The notes: generated by a model from the letters alone, not told the origin. DNA of 33,434 nt from SAR116 cluster bacterium AG-426-A06 (GCA_003210115.1 QCNM01000012.1:1-33434), one strand, 5' to 3'. Positions 15,216-24,443 are shown, counted from the first letter of the stretch. Made by a program: numbers and translations.

Positions 15216-16028
15216 TTATCTTTTACATATAATTTCAAATGGGTACGTTCTATTTTCAATTATTGATTGCATTGAATTCTTAGAACGTTCTAACATAGAA
15301 TCACCACCAATCACATGTATTCCCAAAGTAGTCTTTTCATTAGATTGGCCTTTTTTTAAAAGTGAATTATATCCAGATATATATTTTTCTCCTGTACTAA
15401 TAATTTCTATGTTTTTAAAGCCTATTTTTTTCAAAACGCTTTTTGTATATTCAGGGGTTTTTAGGAAACTCATATCTTCATTATCTGCCCAAGGCAAAGG
15501 AAAAATTGGACTACCTTTAGTTCCCAGACCATGCTCACTAAAACCAAAAATAGCTCCTTTTTTTAAAACACGGAAAGTTTCATTAAAAAATTGTTCTCTA
15601 TCTTTAATATTCATAGTTACATGTTGAGACACAGCACCATCAAAAAACTCAGTTTGATAGGGTAAATTTTCTCCATCGCCTTTTAAAAGTTTAACTTGAT
15701 GATCAATTTGTGTAAGTTTATTGAAATAATTACCTATTTCTATAAAAGCTTCAGTTATATCAATTCCATAAACATTGCAATTGAACCTCTTTGAGAAATA
15801 TCTTGCGGGACCACCTAATCCGCATCCTATGTCAATAATAGTCGATTTTTTGGTAAAATTCAGTTTGTCAGCTAGCTCAATTGTTGCTGCTATTCCTCTT
15901 GCGTGATACTGATCTAAAGGGAACAAATCTTCAATCTCTAATCTTTTATCTAAAAGATTAGCTTTTTTAAGAGCAATATTTACTCTTTCATGTATATCTC
16001 CTCGTGTCCAAAATTCTTCAAAATTCAT
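15216..16028 (-). CDS. Class I SAM-dependent methyltransferase
   Basis: A 270-residue cytoplasmic methyltransferase. Motif I is IIDIGCGLGGPARY (64-77), followed by YGIDIT (acidic residue for the SAM ribose) and by KGDGENLPY and FDGAVSQHVTMNI for motifs II-III. The N-terminal FEEFWTRGDIHERVNIAL and PLDQYHARG precede the Rossmann core and resemble a UbiE/sarcosine-type small-molecule methyltransferase group. The acceptor is not evident. It lies 8 bases downstream of the GMC oxidoreductase with an AGAGAA ribosome site, so the two are co-transcribed and may act on the same alcohol or amine-containing compound. Confidence 0.8.
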   Translation of the reverse strand: MNFEEFWTRGDIHERVNIALKKANLLDKRLEIEDLFPLDQYHARGIAATIELADKLNFTKKSTIIDIGCGLGGPARYFSKRFNCNVYGIDITEAFIEIGNYFNKLTQIDHQVKLLKGDGENLPYQTEFFDGAVSQHVTMNIKDREQFFNETFRVLKKGAIFGFSEHGLGTKGSPIFPLPWADNEDMSFLKTPEYTKSVLKKIGFKNIEIISTGEKYISGYNSLLKKGQSNEKTTLGIHVIGGDSMLERSKNSMQSIIENRTYPFEIICKR

Positions 16029-16036
16029 AAAATTCT

Positions 16037-17635
16037 CTAATTATCATTAATGATAAATTCTGCACATCTCTCTCCAATCATCATGCAGGGACCATTGGTG
16101 TTGCCAGAAATTAAAGTAGGCATGATCGAAGCATCTGCAATTCTTAAATTTTCTAAACCTTTAACTTTTAATTTTTCATCTACAACAGAAAGTTTATCTT
16201 GTCCCATTTTACAGGTGCCAGATGGATGATAAAGAGTTTCAGCTTTATCACGAATAAATTGAAGAATGTCTTTATCAGAAGAAAAATTATCACCGGGTTG
16301 TAACTCTTCTCCACAATAATTCTGAACTTCTTCAGATCCCATTATTTTACGAACAAGTTTTACTCCTTCAACCAAAGTGTCTCTGTCAAGAGGATTATCG
16401 AGAAAATTACAATTTATTTCTGGATACTCTTGAGGATTATTAGATCTAATATGAATGCTACCTCTACTCTCAGGTCTATTTTGATTTACTGTACAAGTTA
16501 TGCCAGGATCTTTCCCTAATGTTCTTTTCCCATTATCTAGTACCACTCTATAAGGAATAAAGTGTACTTGAATATCAGGTGATACTAATTCTGGTCTTGT
16601 CTTAAAAAACCCTAAAACAGGTGCAGATGGTAAGTTTAAAAACCCATCTTGATTAAAAGCGTAATATAGAGCTTGTTTTATTAAACCAAATCCTCTTGCT
16701 TTTTCATTGTATGAGAGACCTGGTTTTTTTATTTTATAAACTATTCTAGGTCCAATATGATCTATTAAATTCTCACCTACACCCTGTAATTCATGAATAA
16801 CTTCAATATTATTTTGTTTTAAAATTTCTGGCCTGCCAACTCCAGAAAGTTCTAAAATTTGAGGTGAATTTATTGCGCCACCAGATAAAACAATTTCATT
16901 ATTACAAAAATACTTTTCAATTTTACCTTTTTTTAATATCTCAATTCCAACAGCTTTCTTATTTTCAAAAATTATTCTTGTTACAAGGCTTTCAGTTAAA
17001 ACATTTAAATTATTTCTATTTTTAATGGGATCAATGTAAGCAACTTTGGCACTCATTCTTTTCCCATTAGAAATAGTAGTTTGAGTGAAAGCAAATCCTT
17101 CTTGATCGCCAGAATTATAATCTTCGTTAAAGGGAATGTTTAATTTTTCGCCTGCTTCAAACATAGCATCATAAATTAGGTTTCTGTCAGTAACTTGAGA
17201 TATGTTTACTAAGCCTTTTTTTCCTCTTAAATCTTCACAAGGATTTACATAGTTCTCTAATTTTTTAAAAAAGGGGAATACTTCTTCAGATGACCATCCT
17301 TTATTTCCCATTTGAGCCCAAATATCATAATCTAAACTTTGACCGCGTACATAAACTAAACCGTTAATAGCACTAGATCCACCAACTAATTTACCTCTTG
17401 GGATTGGTATATTTCTATTGGACGTTTTTTCATCTGGATTAGATCTATATCTCCAATTTACAGTGGGATGATCAATCAATAATGCAAAACTAACAGGAAT
17501 TCTTGTTAGAGGATGATTAGATTTTCCAGCTTCTAATAAAAGCACAGTTTTATTTTTATCAGTTGATAGTCTATTAGCGACTGCACATCCAGCAGATCCA
17601 GCACCTATAACGATGTAATCAAATCGATTAGACAT
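16037..17635 (-). CDS. GMC-family FAD-dependent oxidoreductase (choline dehydrogenase-like)
   Basis: A flavoprotein that would oxidise a primary alcohol to an aldehyde, passing electrons to the respiratory chain. The FAD-binding VIGAGSAG is at 9-16, GMC signature 1 (PRGKLVGGSSAINGLVYVRG) at 79-98 and signature 2 (GGAINSPQILELSGVG) at 252-267. The catalytic base is H470 (YHPSGTCKMG), with N514 (GNTNGP) as the second active-site residue. At 532 residues it is close to choline dehydrogenase and to alcohol dehydrogenase AlkJ-type enzymes, and sequence alone does not separate these. TTGGAGAA precedes the ATG. It is the first gene of a three-gene minus-strand operon. Confidence 0.9.
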   Translation of the reverse strand: MSNRFDYIVIGAGSAGCAVANRLSTDKNKTVLLLEAGKSNHPLTRIPVSFALLIDHPTVNWRYRSNPDEKTSNRNIPIPRGKLVGGSSAINGLVYVRGQSLDYDIWAQMGNKGWSSEEVFPFFKKLENYVNPCEDLRGKKGLVNISQVTDRNLIYDAMFEAGEKLNIPFNEDYNSGDQEGFAFTQTTISNGKRMSAKVAYIDPIKNRNNLNVLTESLVTRIIFENKKAVGIEILKKGKIEKYFCNNEIVLSGGAINSPQILELSGVGRPEILKQNNIEVIHELQGVGENLIDHIGPRIVYKIKKPGLSYNEKARGFGLIKQALYYAFNQDGFLNLPSAPVLGFFKTRPELVSPDIQVHFIPYRVVLDNGKRTLGKDPGITCTVNQNRPESRGSIHIRSNNPQEYPEINCNFLDNPLDRDTLVEGVKLVRKIMGSEEVQNYCGEELQPGDNFSSDKDILQFIRDKAETLYHPSGTCKMGQDKLSVVDEKLKVKGLENLRIADASIMPTLISGNTNGPCMMIGERCAEFIINDN

Positions 17636-17755
17636 AAATTCTCCAAGAAATATTTTAAAATTTGATTAACAAAATATCCAAGTTAATTAAACTCTAAGTG
17701 TACATTAAAAACTACTAAGAAATTAATAAAAATATAATTTAAACACAAATATTAA

Positions 17756-17777
17756 TATTAAAATTATTAAAATTATT
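17756..17777. repeat. Short 9-base tandem repeat upstream of the TerC gene
   Basis: TATTAAAAT is repeated twice and followed by a partial TATT copy, within the 150-base divergent spacer between the GMC and TerC genes. Such AT repeats may bend DNA or reflect slippage. I see no yybP-ykoY manganese riboswitch in this spacer, although that element often precedes TerC-family genes. Confidence 0.45.
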
Positions 17778-17785
17778 GTAGTTTC

Positions 17786-18397
17786 ATGCTCATAATGGAT
17801 TTAATTTTAGATGTTTCTCAAATTGTTTTAGCAGATATTGTTCTGTCGGGTGACAATGCTTTAATAATTGGTATGGCTGCTGCTTCATTTGCAGAAAAAG
17901 ATAGAAGAAAGATTATTTTCTTTGGACTTCTTGCTGCAGCTATACTTCGTATTTTGTTTGCATTAGTAGCATCTTATTTAATAACAATTCCAGGTCTGCT
18001 TCTTGTAGGAGCTCTATTACTGTATTGGGTTTGCTTTAAATTTTATCAAGACATAAAGGAATTTTCAAAAAGTGATGAAAAAAATAAAGAGGATGTTACA
18101 GAAAAGGTTAAAGGTAAAAGCATGAAAAATGCTTTAATTACAATTACAATAGCTGATATTTCAATGTCCTTAGATAATGTTATTGCTGTCACAGCAATTG
18201 CTAGAGATCAAACTTATTTGCTAATGTTTGGAATTGGGTTTTCAATTTTATTAATTGCAATTTTTGCATCTGCAATTGTTAGGTTATTAACAAAATTTAA
18301 ATGGTTATCATATGTTGGATTAGTATTCTTGATATATCTATCTACTGAAATGGCAATTGATGGTTATTTTCAAATAAAACCTTATATCAGTTTTTAA
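17786..18397 (+). CDS. TerC-family membrane protein (YjbE type)
   Basis: A 203-residue inner-membrane protein with about six to seven transmembrane segments in two inverted halves. Each half has the family's acidic motif: LSGDNALIIGMA (D23, N24) and MSLDNVIAV (D130, N131), separated by a charged cytoplasmic loop (residues 90-113). TerC/YjbE relatives export manganese or load it onto exported enzymes. The ATG at 17786 and the in-frame ATG at 17795 are both possible starts, and neither has a Shine-Dalgarno sequence; the second would give MDLILDV. It is monocistronic. Confidence 0.88.
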   Translation: MLIMDLILDVSQIVLADIVLSGDNALIIGMAAASFAEKDRRKIIFFGLLAAAILRILFALVASYLITIPGLLLVGALLLYWVCFKFYQDIKEFSKSDEKNKEDVTEKVKGKSMKNALITITIADISMSLDNVIAVTAIARDQTYLLMFGIGFSILLIAIFASAIVRLLTKFKWLSYVGLVFLIYLSTEMAIDGYFQIKPYISF

Positions 18398-18402
18398 TCA
18401 AA

Positions 18403-19710
18403 TTATTTATAATCTTTTAAAATTTCATCTGAAATTTTAAGAAGTAAATTATCATTTTGCCATGAAGTTATAACCTGGACACCTATTGGAAGAGAGTTTT
18501 CCCCTATTAATAATGGTAAACTAATTGTAGGAACACCCATCATAGTCCAATATCCATTAAACATAGCATTCCCAGTTGTTGATAGGTCTCTAGGTGCTTC
18601 ACCTGGAGCAGCTGGAGTGATTAGTGCATCAAACTTTTTGAAAATTGCACTTAAATCAAATTTCATTTTTTTTGCATTTTCAATAGCGTCAACATAATCT
18701 GAAGCATTTAGATTAAGTCCATTTTCAATTCTATTAATTGTGTAAGGATGAAGGTTTTCGTTATCTTCCTTGTAAACTTTTTTTAGTGATGAATATATTC
18801 CACCATTCATTATTATCTCATGATTCTGAAGAGCATTATCAAAAGATTCAGGTAAATTTATTTCAGTAATATTTAATTTGCTGTTGTTTATAAATTCTTC
18901 AAAGTTTTCCTTCATACCTTCATCACCTTTAGGCCATGCAGGTCCTTTTACAAAAGCAAATTTATAATCAGATTTTTCAATAATATTTTCTTTTAAAGAA
19001 AAATTATTTATCATGTCATAATCATTTTCATCATATGAAATGATTAAATTAGAAATAATTCTAATATCCTCAATACATCTTGCATAAACACCTGGTTGAT
19101 CTAATCGATAAGAAATTGGAGAAATACCAGATCTAGAAATAGATCCAAAAGTTGGCTTAAAACCTATTATTCCATTATATGAAGCAGGCCTTAAAACTGA
19201 CCCACCAGTTTGAGTTCCAATTGATGTGGGTATCATTTTGTCGGCTACAGCAGCAGCTGATCCAGACGAAGAACCGCCAGGTGTACACTCAAGGTCATTT
19301 GGATTTTTTGTTTTTCCAGGAGCTGATAGAGCAAATTCAGTTGTTACACATTTACCAAATATAATGATATCATTTTCTCGTAATAATTTTACAAGATGCG
19401 CGTCTTCTTTGGGTTTTCTGCCTAAACAAGTTTTTGAGCCATTTTCTGTTGGAAAGTCTTTAGTATCAATAATGTCTTTTATTCCTATGGGAATCCCAGC
19501 AAAAGATTTTTGCAAATTGTTTGATCTTTTTTCATCAATTTTTTTTGCGTAAGACTTAACTAAATCATCATTTAAAAAAGCCCATGCCTCAACATTTGGT
19601 TCTCTTAATTTAATGTGGCTCATTAACTCAGAAACATATTCAACTGCACTTAGTTTATTGGAGTTAAATAACTTTAAAATTTCAAATGCATTTAAATCTA
19701 TCAAGTTCAT
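18403..19710 (-). CDS. Amidase signature family hydrolase
   Basis: A 435-residue serine amidase. The catalytic triad is complete at exact family spacing: K78 (GIKD), cis-Ser S147 (GGSSSGSAAAVA) and nucleophile S171 (TQTGGSVLRPA), with 69 and 24 residues between them as in malonamidase. The C-terminal third carries ITPAAPGEAP and the LPIGVQVI end typical of the group. It starts inside the stop of the RidA-like gene (4-base overlap), so the two are translationally coupled. The substrate is unknown. It is not GatA-like in context (no gatB/gatC nearby). It might release ammonia from amides scavenged from seawater. Confidence 0.88.
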   Translation of the reverse strand: MNLIDLNAFEILKLFNSNKLSAVEYVSELMSHIKLREPNVEAWAFLNDDLVKSYAKKIDEKRSNNLQKSFAGIPIGIKDIIDTKDFPTENGSKTCLGRKPKEDAHLVKLLRENDIIIFGKCVTTEFALSAPGKTKNPNDLECTPGGSSSGSAAAVADKMIPTSIGTQTGGSVLRPASYNGIIGFKPTFGSISRSGISPISYRLDQPGVYARCIEDIRIISNLIISYDENDYDMINNFSLKENIIEKSDYKFAFVKGPAWPKGDEGMKENFEEFINNSKLNITEINLPESFDNALQNHEIIMNGGIYSSLKKVYKEDNENLHPYTINRIENGLNLNASDYVDAIENAKKMKFDLSAIFKKFDALITPAAPGEAPRDLSTTGNAMFNGYWTMMGVPTISLPLLIGENSLPIGVQVITSWQNDNLLLKISDEILKDYK

Positions 19711-20087
19711 TGAATTTTTATTGCCTCGGCCTCAATTTCAACTTTCATTCTAGGATCTACTAAAGCGCTTACTTCTAGTAAAGTGGATGCGGGTTTGTGT
19801 TCCCCAAAATATTCAATTCTTTTTGGATTAATAATTTTTCTATCACTTATATTAGTTAAAAAAATTCTAACCTTCGTAACAGATGAAAAATCTCCACCAC
19901 CAGCTTTTAAACAAGTATCAAAATCTCTCATTGCAATATCAAATTGATCCTTTGTATTTTCTGGTATTGAATTATCATAATTCATTCCAACTAAACCTGA
20001 TATCCAAATTATGTTATTTGCTTCTACGACATGACAATAGTGACTAACTGGTTGTAAAATATCAGGTATCTGAATTCTTTTTATCAT
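19707..20087 (-). CDS. RidA/YjgF family protein, catalytic Arg absent
   Basis: A 126-residue trimeric Rid-family protein. The fold pattern is complete: VEANNIIWISGLVG, a central GGGDFSSVTKVRIFLTNI and a C-terminal MKVEIEAEAI. RidA proper hydrolyses reactive enamines/imines with a conserved Arg in the PAR(S/T) motif. Here that site reads KPASTLLEV, so S101 replaces the Arg. The protein thus fits the Rid subgroups without imine deaminase activity. It precedes the amidase with a 4-base overlap, which suggests a joint function such as hydrolysis or handling of an amide or carbamoyl compound. Confidence 0.85.
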   Translation of the reverse strand: MIKRIQIPDILQPVSHYCHVVEANNIIWISGLVGMNYDNSIPENTKDQFDIAMRDFDTCLKAGGGDFSSVTKVRIFLTNISDRKIINPKRIEYFGEHKPASTLLEVSALVDPRMKVEIEAEAIKIQ

Positions 20088-20185
20088 AATAATAAAACCT
20101 AAAAAAAATATTGATTATTAACTCTATATTATAAAGACTAACCTGAACAATAAATTTCTTAAGAAAATAAATACAGATAAATAAA

Positions 20186-21205
20186 ATGCCAAAAATTGTA
20201 TATTTAGATAATTTACCTGCTCAAGAAGGTGTATCAATTTTAGAAAATCAAAATAAGATAGAAGTTATAAAAATTGAAAGTAATAATCTTGAACAATCTT
20301 TCAAAGAATTGGAAACAGCTCATGCTTTTCAAGTTTCAGCTGCTCGTGATGAAGTACCAAAAATTTTTCACGTTAATGAAGAATTTTTATCAAAAACACC
20401 AAATTTAATTTTAGTCTCATCGGGGGGTGCTGGATATGACACTATAGATGTAGAAGCATGTACTAAAAGAGGTATTCTTGTAGTTAATCAAACTGGTGGG
20501 AATGCCGAGGCGGTTGCTGAACACGCTGTAGCACTAATGCTTGATTTGTTAAAAAGGGTCACTGAAACTGATCTCTTGTTAAGAAAAGGGTGGAGTGGAG
20601 CAAGAGAAGATTTTATCGGTAGGAATTTATTTGAAAAAACAGTTGGATTAATAGGTCTTGGGAATACGGGAGGTAGGGTAGCAGAAATTTGTCAAAATGG
20701 ATTTAATTGCGACATCCTTGCTTATGATCCTTATATCTCTAATGAACGATTTTCTAAATTCAATGCAAAAAAAACAAACTTAGATGAATTGCTTTTTGAA
20801 AGTGACATAGTATCAGTTCATATTCCTTTAACAAAAGAAACTCATAATTTTATTGATAAAAATTTTTATTTAAAAATGAAAAAGGGCAGCGTTTTTATTA
20901 CAACCTCAAGAGGTTCTATTCATAATGAGAACGATTTAGAAACTTTTTTAAAAAATGGCCATCTATCTGGAGCAGGTTTAGACGTTTGGGAAAAGGAGCC
21001 ACCTAATTCTAATCATAACCTATTAAAAATGCAAAATGTTGTTGCTACACCTCATATGGCTGGGGTGACTATAGACAGTAGAAAAAAAATGTCAGAATTT
21101 GTAGCTAATCAGTTATTAAATATTTTGAGCGGGGGTGTTCCCGAAAGACCTGTCAACAAAGAAATATTATCATCATTTAAGTCCAAATTATCAAAAATAA
21201 TTTAA
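20186..21205 (+). CDS. D-isomer-specific 2-hydroxyacid dehydrogenase
   Basis: An NAD-dependent enzyme interconverting a D-2-hydroxyacid and its 2-oxoacid. The NAD-binding loop GLIGLGNTGGR is at 154-164, with D181 (AYDPY) selecting NAD. The catalytic residues are R242 (TSRGS), E271 (EKEP) and H290 (ATPHMAG), and R and E are 29 apart as in D-lactate and phosphoglycerate dehydrogenases. The 339-residue length lacks the ACT domain of long SerA proteins. Without that domain and without other serine genes nearby, the substrate could be glyoxylate, hydroxypyruvate or another hydroxyacid. It is followed 17 bases later by a FabG-like gene in the same operon. Confidence 0.9.
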   Translation: MPKIVYLDNLPAQEGVSILENQNKIEVIKIESNNLEQSFKELETAHAFQVSAARDEVPKIFHVNEEFLSKTPNLILVSSGGAGYDTIDVEACTKRGILVVNQTGGNAEAVAEHAVALMLDLLKRVTETDLLLRKGWSGAREDFIGRNLFEKTVGLIGLGNTGGRVAEICQNGFNCDILAYDPYISNERFSKFNAKKTNLDELLFESDIVSVHIPLTKETHNFIDKNFYLKMKKGSVFITTSRGSIHNENDLETFLKNGHLSGAGLDVWEKEPPNSNHNLLKMQNVVATPHMAGVTIDSRKKMSEFVANQLLNILSGGVPERPVNKEILSSFKSKLSKII

Positions 21206-21222
21206 AAAATAAAGGAGACTAT

Positions 21223-21957
21223 ATGAAAACATTATTAATTACTGGAGGTAGTCAAGGTATAGGGAAAGCTACAGCTCTTGAAGCTGCAAAAAAAGGGATG
21301 TTTATTGGCATTAATTATAATTCTAACGATAAAGCTGCAGAAGAAACATTATCAGAAGTAAAACATTTAGGTGGTGAAGGAATATTATTAAAATATAATG
21401 TATCCAAACATAGTGGAGTAAAAGATATGTTTGAAAAATTTGTTAATACTGCAGGATCCTTAGACGGTATTTTTAACAATGCAGGTACGACTGGTCCAGT
21501 CTCTAAAATTCATGAATTAGATCCAAATGATTTTAAATCGTTAATAGATACAAATGTTATAGGTGCATTTAATGTTGCTCAAGAAAGTTCTAAAATAATG
21601 ATTAAGCAAAAAAAGGGTAATATTGTAAATATGACATCTATCGCTGCTGACATTGGTGGAGCTGGAGAGCTAGTCCATTATGCAATGTCAAAAGGAGCTA
21701 TTGATTCGTTAACTTATGGTATGGCAAAAGAGTTGGGTGTTTATGGAATAAGAGTTAATGCGGTTGCACCCGGTTTAATTGCAACTGATATTCATGAGAA
21801 AGCCGGTGATGCTTCGAGAGTAGAAAGGCTTATGCCAAGTGTTCCCCTTGGTCGTGTTGGGCTTGCAAAAGAAGTTGCAGACACTGTGATGTGGTTGTTA
21901 AGTGAAAAATCAAGTTATGTATGCGGTACAATTATAAGAATTTCCGGAGGTAGATGA
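21223..21957 (+). CDS. SDR-family oxidoreductase (FabG-like)
   Basis: A classical short-chain dehydrogenase, 244 residues, using NAD(P). The cofactor loop is TGGSQGIG (7-14), NNAG (85-88) is the structural motif, and the catalytic tetrad includes S139 (NMTSIAA), Y153 and K157 (YAMSK). VAPGLIATD follows. AAAGGAGA precedes the ATG. It lies 17 bases after the D-2-hydroxyacid dehydrogenase gene, so the pair may carry out successive oxidations of one sugar acid or hydroxyacid. It is not placed in a fatty acid synthesis cluster, so the FabG role itself is unlikely. Confidence 0.88.
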   Translation: MKTLLITGGSQGIGKATALEAAKKGMFIGINYNSNDKAAEETLSEVKHLGGEGILLKYNVSKHSGVKDMFEKFVNTAGSLDGIFNNAGTTGPVSKIHELDPNDFKSLIDTNVIGAFNVAQESSKIMIKQKKGNIVNMTSIAADIGGAGELVHYAMSKGAIDSLTYGMAKELGVYGIRVNAVAPGLIATDIHEKAGDASRVERLMPSVPLGRVGLAKEVADTVMWLLSEKSSYVCGTIIRISGGR

Positions 21958-21961
21958 CTTT

Positions 21962-22879
21962 TTACAAATTTGGGTTTAATTGGTTTGTAAGAGGTTGTTT
22001 TGATTTTTTTAACTGTCTGTAAGCTATATATGAAGTTGATAAAATTATTATTGCTGACCCAATCCAAATTGTAATTAAAGGTACTTCATTAAAAAATATA
22101 AACCCTAAAGATACTGACCAAATTAATCTTAAATAATCTAGGGGTAATAAGAAAGAAATATCGGCTTTTGCTAGAGCGGCATTTAGACAATAATGTGTCA
22201 TCGTGCCTGTTATTGCTACTAATAGATATAAAAATAATTGTTCTAAATTAGGTGTAGACCAAAATGGTATAGCTACAATAAAAGTAGCTGGGATCAAACC
22301 AGCTGCTTGCCAAAAAGTCATGCTTGCATTGCTTTCAGTGGTAGTTAATTTCTTGGCTATTAATAATGACATTGACCATATAAAAGAACCGCATAAGATT
22401 AACAAAGGACCAAGGCCTAACTGAATGTCGGGTCGAATGACAATTATAGCGCCCATGAAACCAACTATCATAGCCGTCCATCTTCTAATACCAACTTGCT
22501 CTTTAAGAAATAAAATAGCTAAAATAGTTGAAAAAATTGGTACTGTAAACATTAGCGCAGTAGCCTTTGAAAGTTCTGTAACGGATATACCGTAAAACAT
22601 ACAACACATTGCACCGCTTCCAATAATAGCTCTTGCAAATTGAAGCTTTTTATTTACTACATAAAGTGATTTAAGTCCTTCTTTCATAACAACAGGTAGA
22701 AATATAATCAATACAAATAAAGTCCTAAAAAAAGCTATTTGAAATGGATGACTTTCAAGTGCTGCTACTCTAATTAAACAATGCATTGATGCTGCAAACA
22801 TTCCAGATACAACCATAAACAAAAGAGCAATAACAGAAAGTGGCAAATTATTAATTGATTTATAAATAATATTTATCAT
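21962..22879 (-). CDS. EamA/DMT-family transporter
   Basis: A 305-residue inner-membrane protein with ten hydrophobic helices in two EamA repeats (about 16-148 and 153-290). Landmarks are HPFQIAFFRTLFV after helix 1, the ATALMFTVPIFSTILAILFLKE stretch ending the first repeat, and LPLDYLRLIWSVSLGFIFFNE in the second. Such proteins export or import small metabolites such as amino acids, but the substrate cannot be inferred. The stop is 4 bases from that of the convergent FabG-like gene. There is no clear Shine-Dalgarno sequence at the ATG. Confidence 0.88.
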   Translation of the reverse strand: MINIIYKSINNLPLSVIALLFMVVSGMFAASMHCLIRVAALESHPFQIAFFRTLFVLIIFLPVVMKEGLKSLYVVNKKLQFARAIIGSGAMCCMFYGISVTELSKATALMFTVPIFSTILAILFLKEQVGIRRWTAMIVGFMGAIIVIRPDIQLGLGPLLILCGSFIWSMSLLIAKKLTTTESNASMTFWQAAGLIPATFIVAIPFWSTPNLEQLFLYLLVAITGTMTHYCLNAALAKADISFLLPLDYLRLIWSVSLGFIFFNEVPLITIWIGSAIIILSTSYIAYRQLKKSKQPLTNQLNPNL

Positions 22880-22960
22880 TATGAATTAAGAGTGTAGAAT
22901 TATTTCTAATTTATTTAACATGATAAGGAAGTTAAGTAAAATTTTCTTTAGTAGGCAATT

Positions 22961-23689
22961 ATGATACAGGCACTTTTATTTGATGTTTTTGGTACAGTTG
23001 TTGATTGGAGATCTGGCATATCAAAAGATTTTGAGTTAATTTCAAAAAAATACGGCCTTAAAAAAAATTCTAAACAATTTGCAGATGATTGGCGAGCTGA
23101 GTATCAACCTTCTATGGAAAAGGTGAGATCTGGAAACAGAGAATTTGTAAAACTAGATATTTTACACGATGAAAATTTAAAAAATATATCAAAAAATTAT
23201 GGTTTAGATATTCTTTCAAATGAGGATTGGGATTGGTTGGTTAAGTCATGGCATAGATTGCCAGGATGGAAAGATAGTTCAAAAGGTCTTTTAAGATTAA
23301 AAAGTAAATTTATAATTGCATCACAGTCAAATGGTAATATTGAACTTATATTAAATATGTCTAAAAATTCAAAATTATATTGGGATATGATACTGGGTTC
23401 TGAAGTTGTGGGATATTACAAACCGCAACCTGAAGCCTATTTGATTGCATGTGAAAAAGTAGGGTTAAATCCAAATGAATGCATGATGGTAGCTGCGCAT
23501 AATAGTGATCTTTCATCAGCTCGTAAGGTCGGATTGAAAACCGCCTTTGTATTACGTTCTAACGAACACGGTATTAATCAAAAATCAGATTTAAAGCCAT
23601 TAGAGAGTTGGGATTACGTTGCAAATGATTTTTTTGATCTTGCTGATAAACTCGGTTGTGAAAAAGAGGTTACTTTAAATGGTATCTAA
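22961..23689 (+). CDS. Haloacid dehalogenase type II-like hydrolase
   Basis: A HAD-superfamily protein of the L-2-haloacid dehalogenase branch, 242 residues. The nucleophile is D8 (LFDVFGTVVDW), with T12 following. S123-N124 (QSNGN), K154 and Y160 (YYKPQPEAY) are in place. The loop that in L-DEX carries S175, N177 and D180 here reads AAHNSDL, so Ser and Asn are changed to Ala and His and only D183 is kept. Dehalogenase activity is therefore uncertain, as in the large AAH subgroup. The last 11 bases overlap the start of the amidotransferase gene, so the two are co-expressed. Confidence 0.8.
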   Translation: MIQALLFDVFGTVVDWRSGISKDFELISKKYGLKKNSKQFADDWRAEYQPSMEKVRSGNREFVKLDILHDENLKNISKNYGLDILSNEDWDWLVKSWHRLPGWKDSSKGLLRLKSKFIIASQSNGNIELILNMSKNSKLYWDMILGSEVVGYYKPQPEAYLIACEKVGLNPNECMMVAAHNSDLSSARKVGLKTAFVLRSNEHGINQKSDLKPLESWDYVANDFFDLADKLGCEKEVTLNGI

Positions 23690-24443
23690 ACCAATTGTTG
23701 GAATCATAACAAATGAAATTATTAATTTTAATGGAAGACAAATATCACATTCTACGGGAAAAAGGTATGTTAAATCTGTAATGGAATTTTCAAATGTAGT
23801 TCCTATTCTTATACCTTCCAGTATTTCTATAGATGATTTAGATGAATTATTGGAAAATATTCATGGGGTTTTACTAACTGGAGGAAGGGCTAATGTTGAA
23901 CCACATCATTATGGTGCAGCAGAATTCCCTCCTGATGAACCAATTGATCCAGATAGAGACCGAACTGTTTTGCATATTATACCTAAATGTGTGTCCAAAA
24001 AAATGCCTATTTTTGGCATTTGTAGGGGGATACAAGAGATAAATGTTTCATTTGGGGGCACATTATTTTATAGGGTGCACCAAGAAGATGGTAAATTTGA
24101 CCATCGCATGCCTAGAAATGAAGATGCAACTTTAGAGGAAATCTTTAAATTAAAACATCGAATTGATTTTACAGATGATAGTTACTTTAAAAAATTAATT
24201 AATCAAAACGATTTTATAGTTAATTCATTACATGGACAGGGTATAAATAAATTAGGAAATAACCTTAGGGTTGAAGCAAATTCTGAAGACGGTCTAATCG
24301 AAGCTATTAGTATTAAAAACTATCCAAGCTTTAGTGTATCAGTTCAATGGCATGCTGAATACCATCCTGAGAAAAAAGAAAATTCTTTAAATAAAAAACT
24401 ATTTGAAAGCTTCGGGAAAGCTTGTTTAAAATATAAATCTTAA
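23679..24443 (+). CDS. Class I glutamine amidotransferase-like hydrolase (gamma-glutamyl-GABA hydrolase, PuuD type)
   Basis: A 254-residue peptidase C26-type enzyme that cleaves a gamma-glutamyl amide bond. The triad is C115 (FGICRGIQ), H225 and E227 (QWHAEYHP). LLTGGRANVEPHHYG (65-79) is the oxyanion-side loop typical of PuuD, and FGGTLFYRVH follows the nucleophile. The start lies inside the HAD gene (11-base overlap). Other Puu genes (PuuA, PuuB, PuuC) are not in the window, so putrescine breakdown is only one option. The stop codon shares TTAA with the convergent hydroquinone reductase gene. Confidence 0.88.
   Translation: MVSKPIVGIITNEIINFNGRQISHSTGKRYVKSVMEFSNVVPILIPSSISIDDLDELLENIHGVLLTGGRANVEPHHYGAAEFPPDEPIDPDRDRTVLHIIPKCVSKKMPIFGICRGIQEINVSFGGTLFYRVHQEDGKFDHRMPRNEDATLEEIFKLKHRIDFTDDSYFKKLINQNDFIVNSLHGQGINKLGNNLRVEANSEDGLIEAISIKNYPSFSVSVQWHAEYHPEKKENSLNKKLFESFGKACLKYKS

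Noticed and set aside
17636-17785. Possible manganese riboswitch (yybP-ykoY) ahead of the TerC gene
   Set aside because: TerC-family genes often have this element, but the spacer is almost pure A/T and lacks its conserved G-rich helices.
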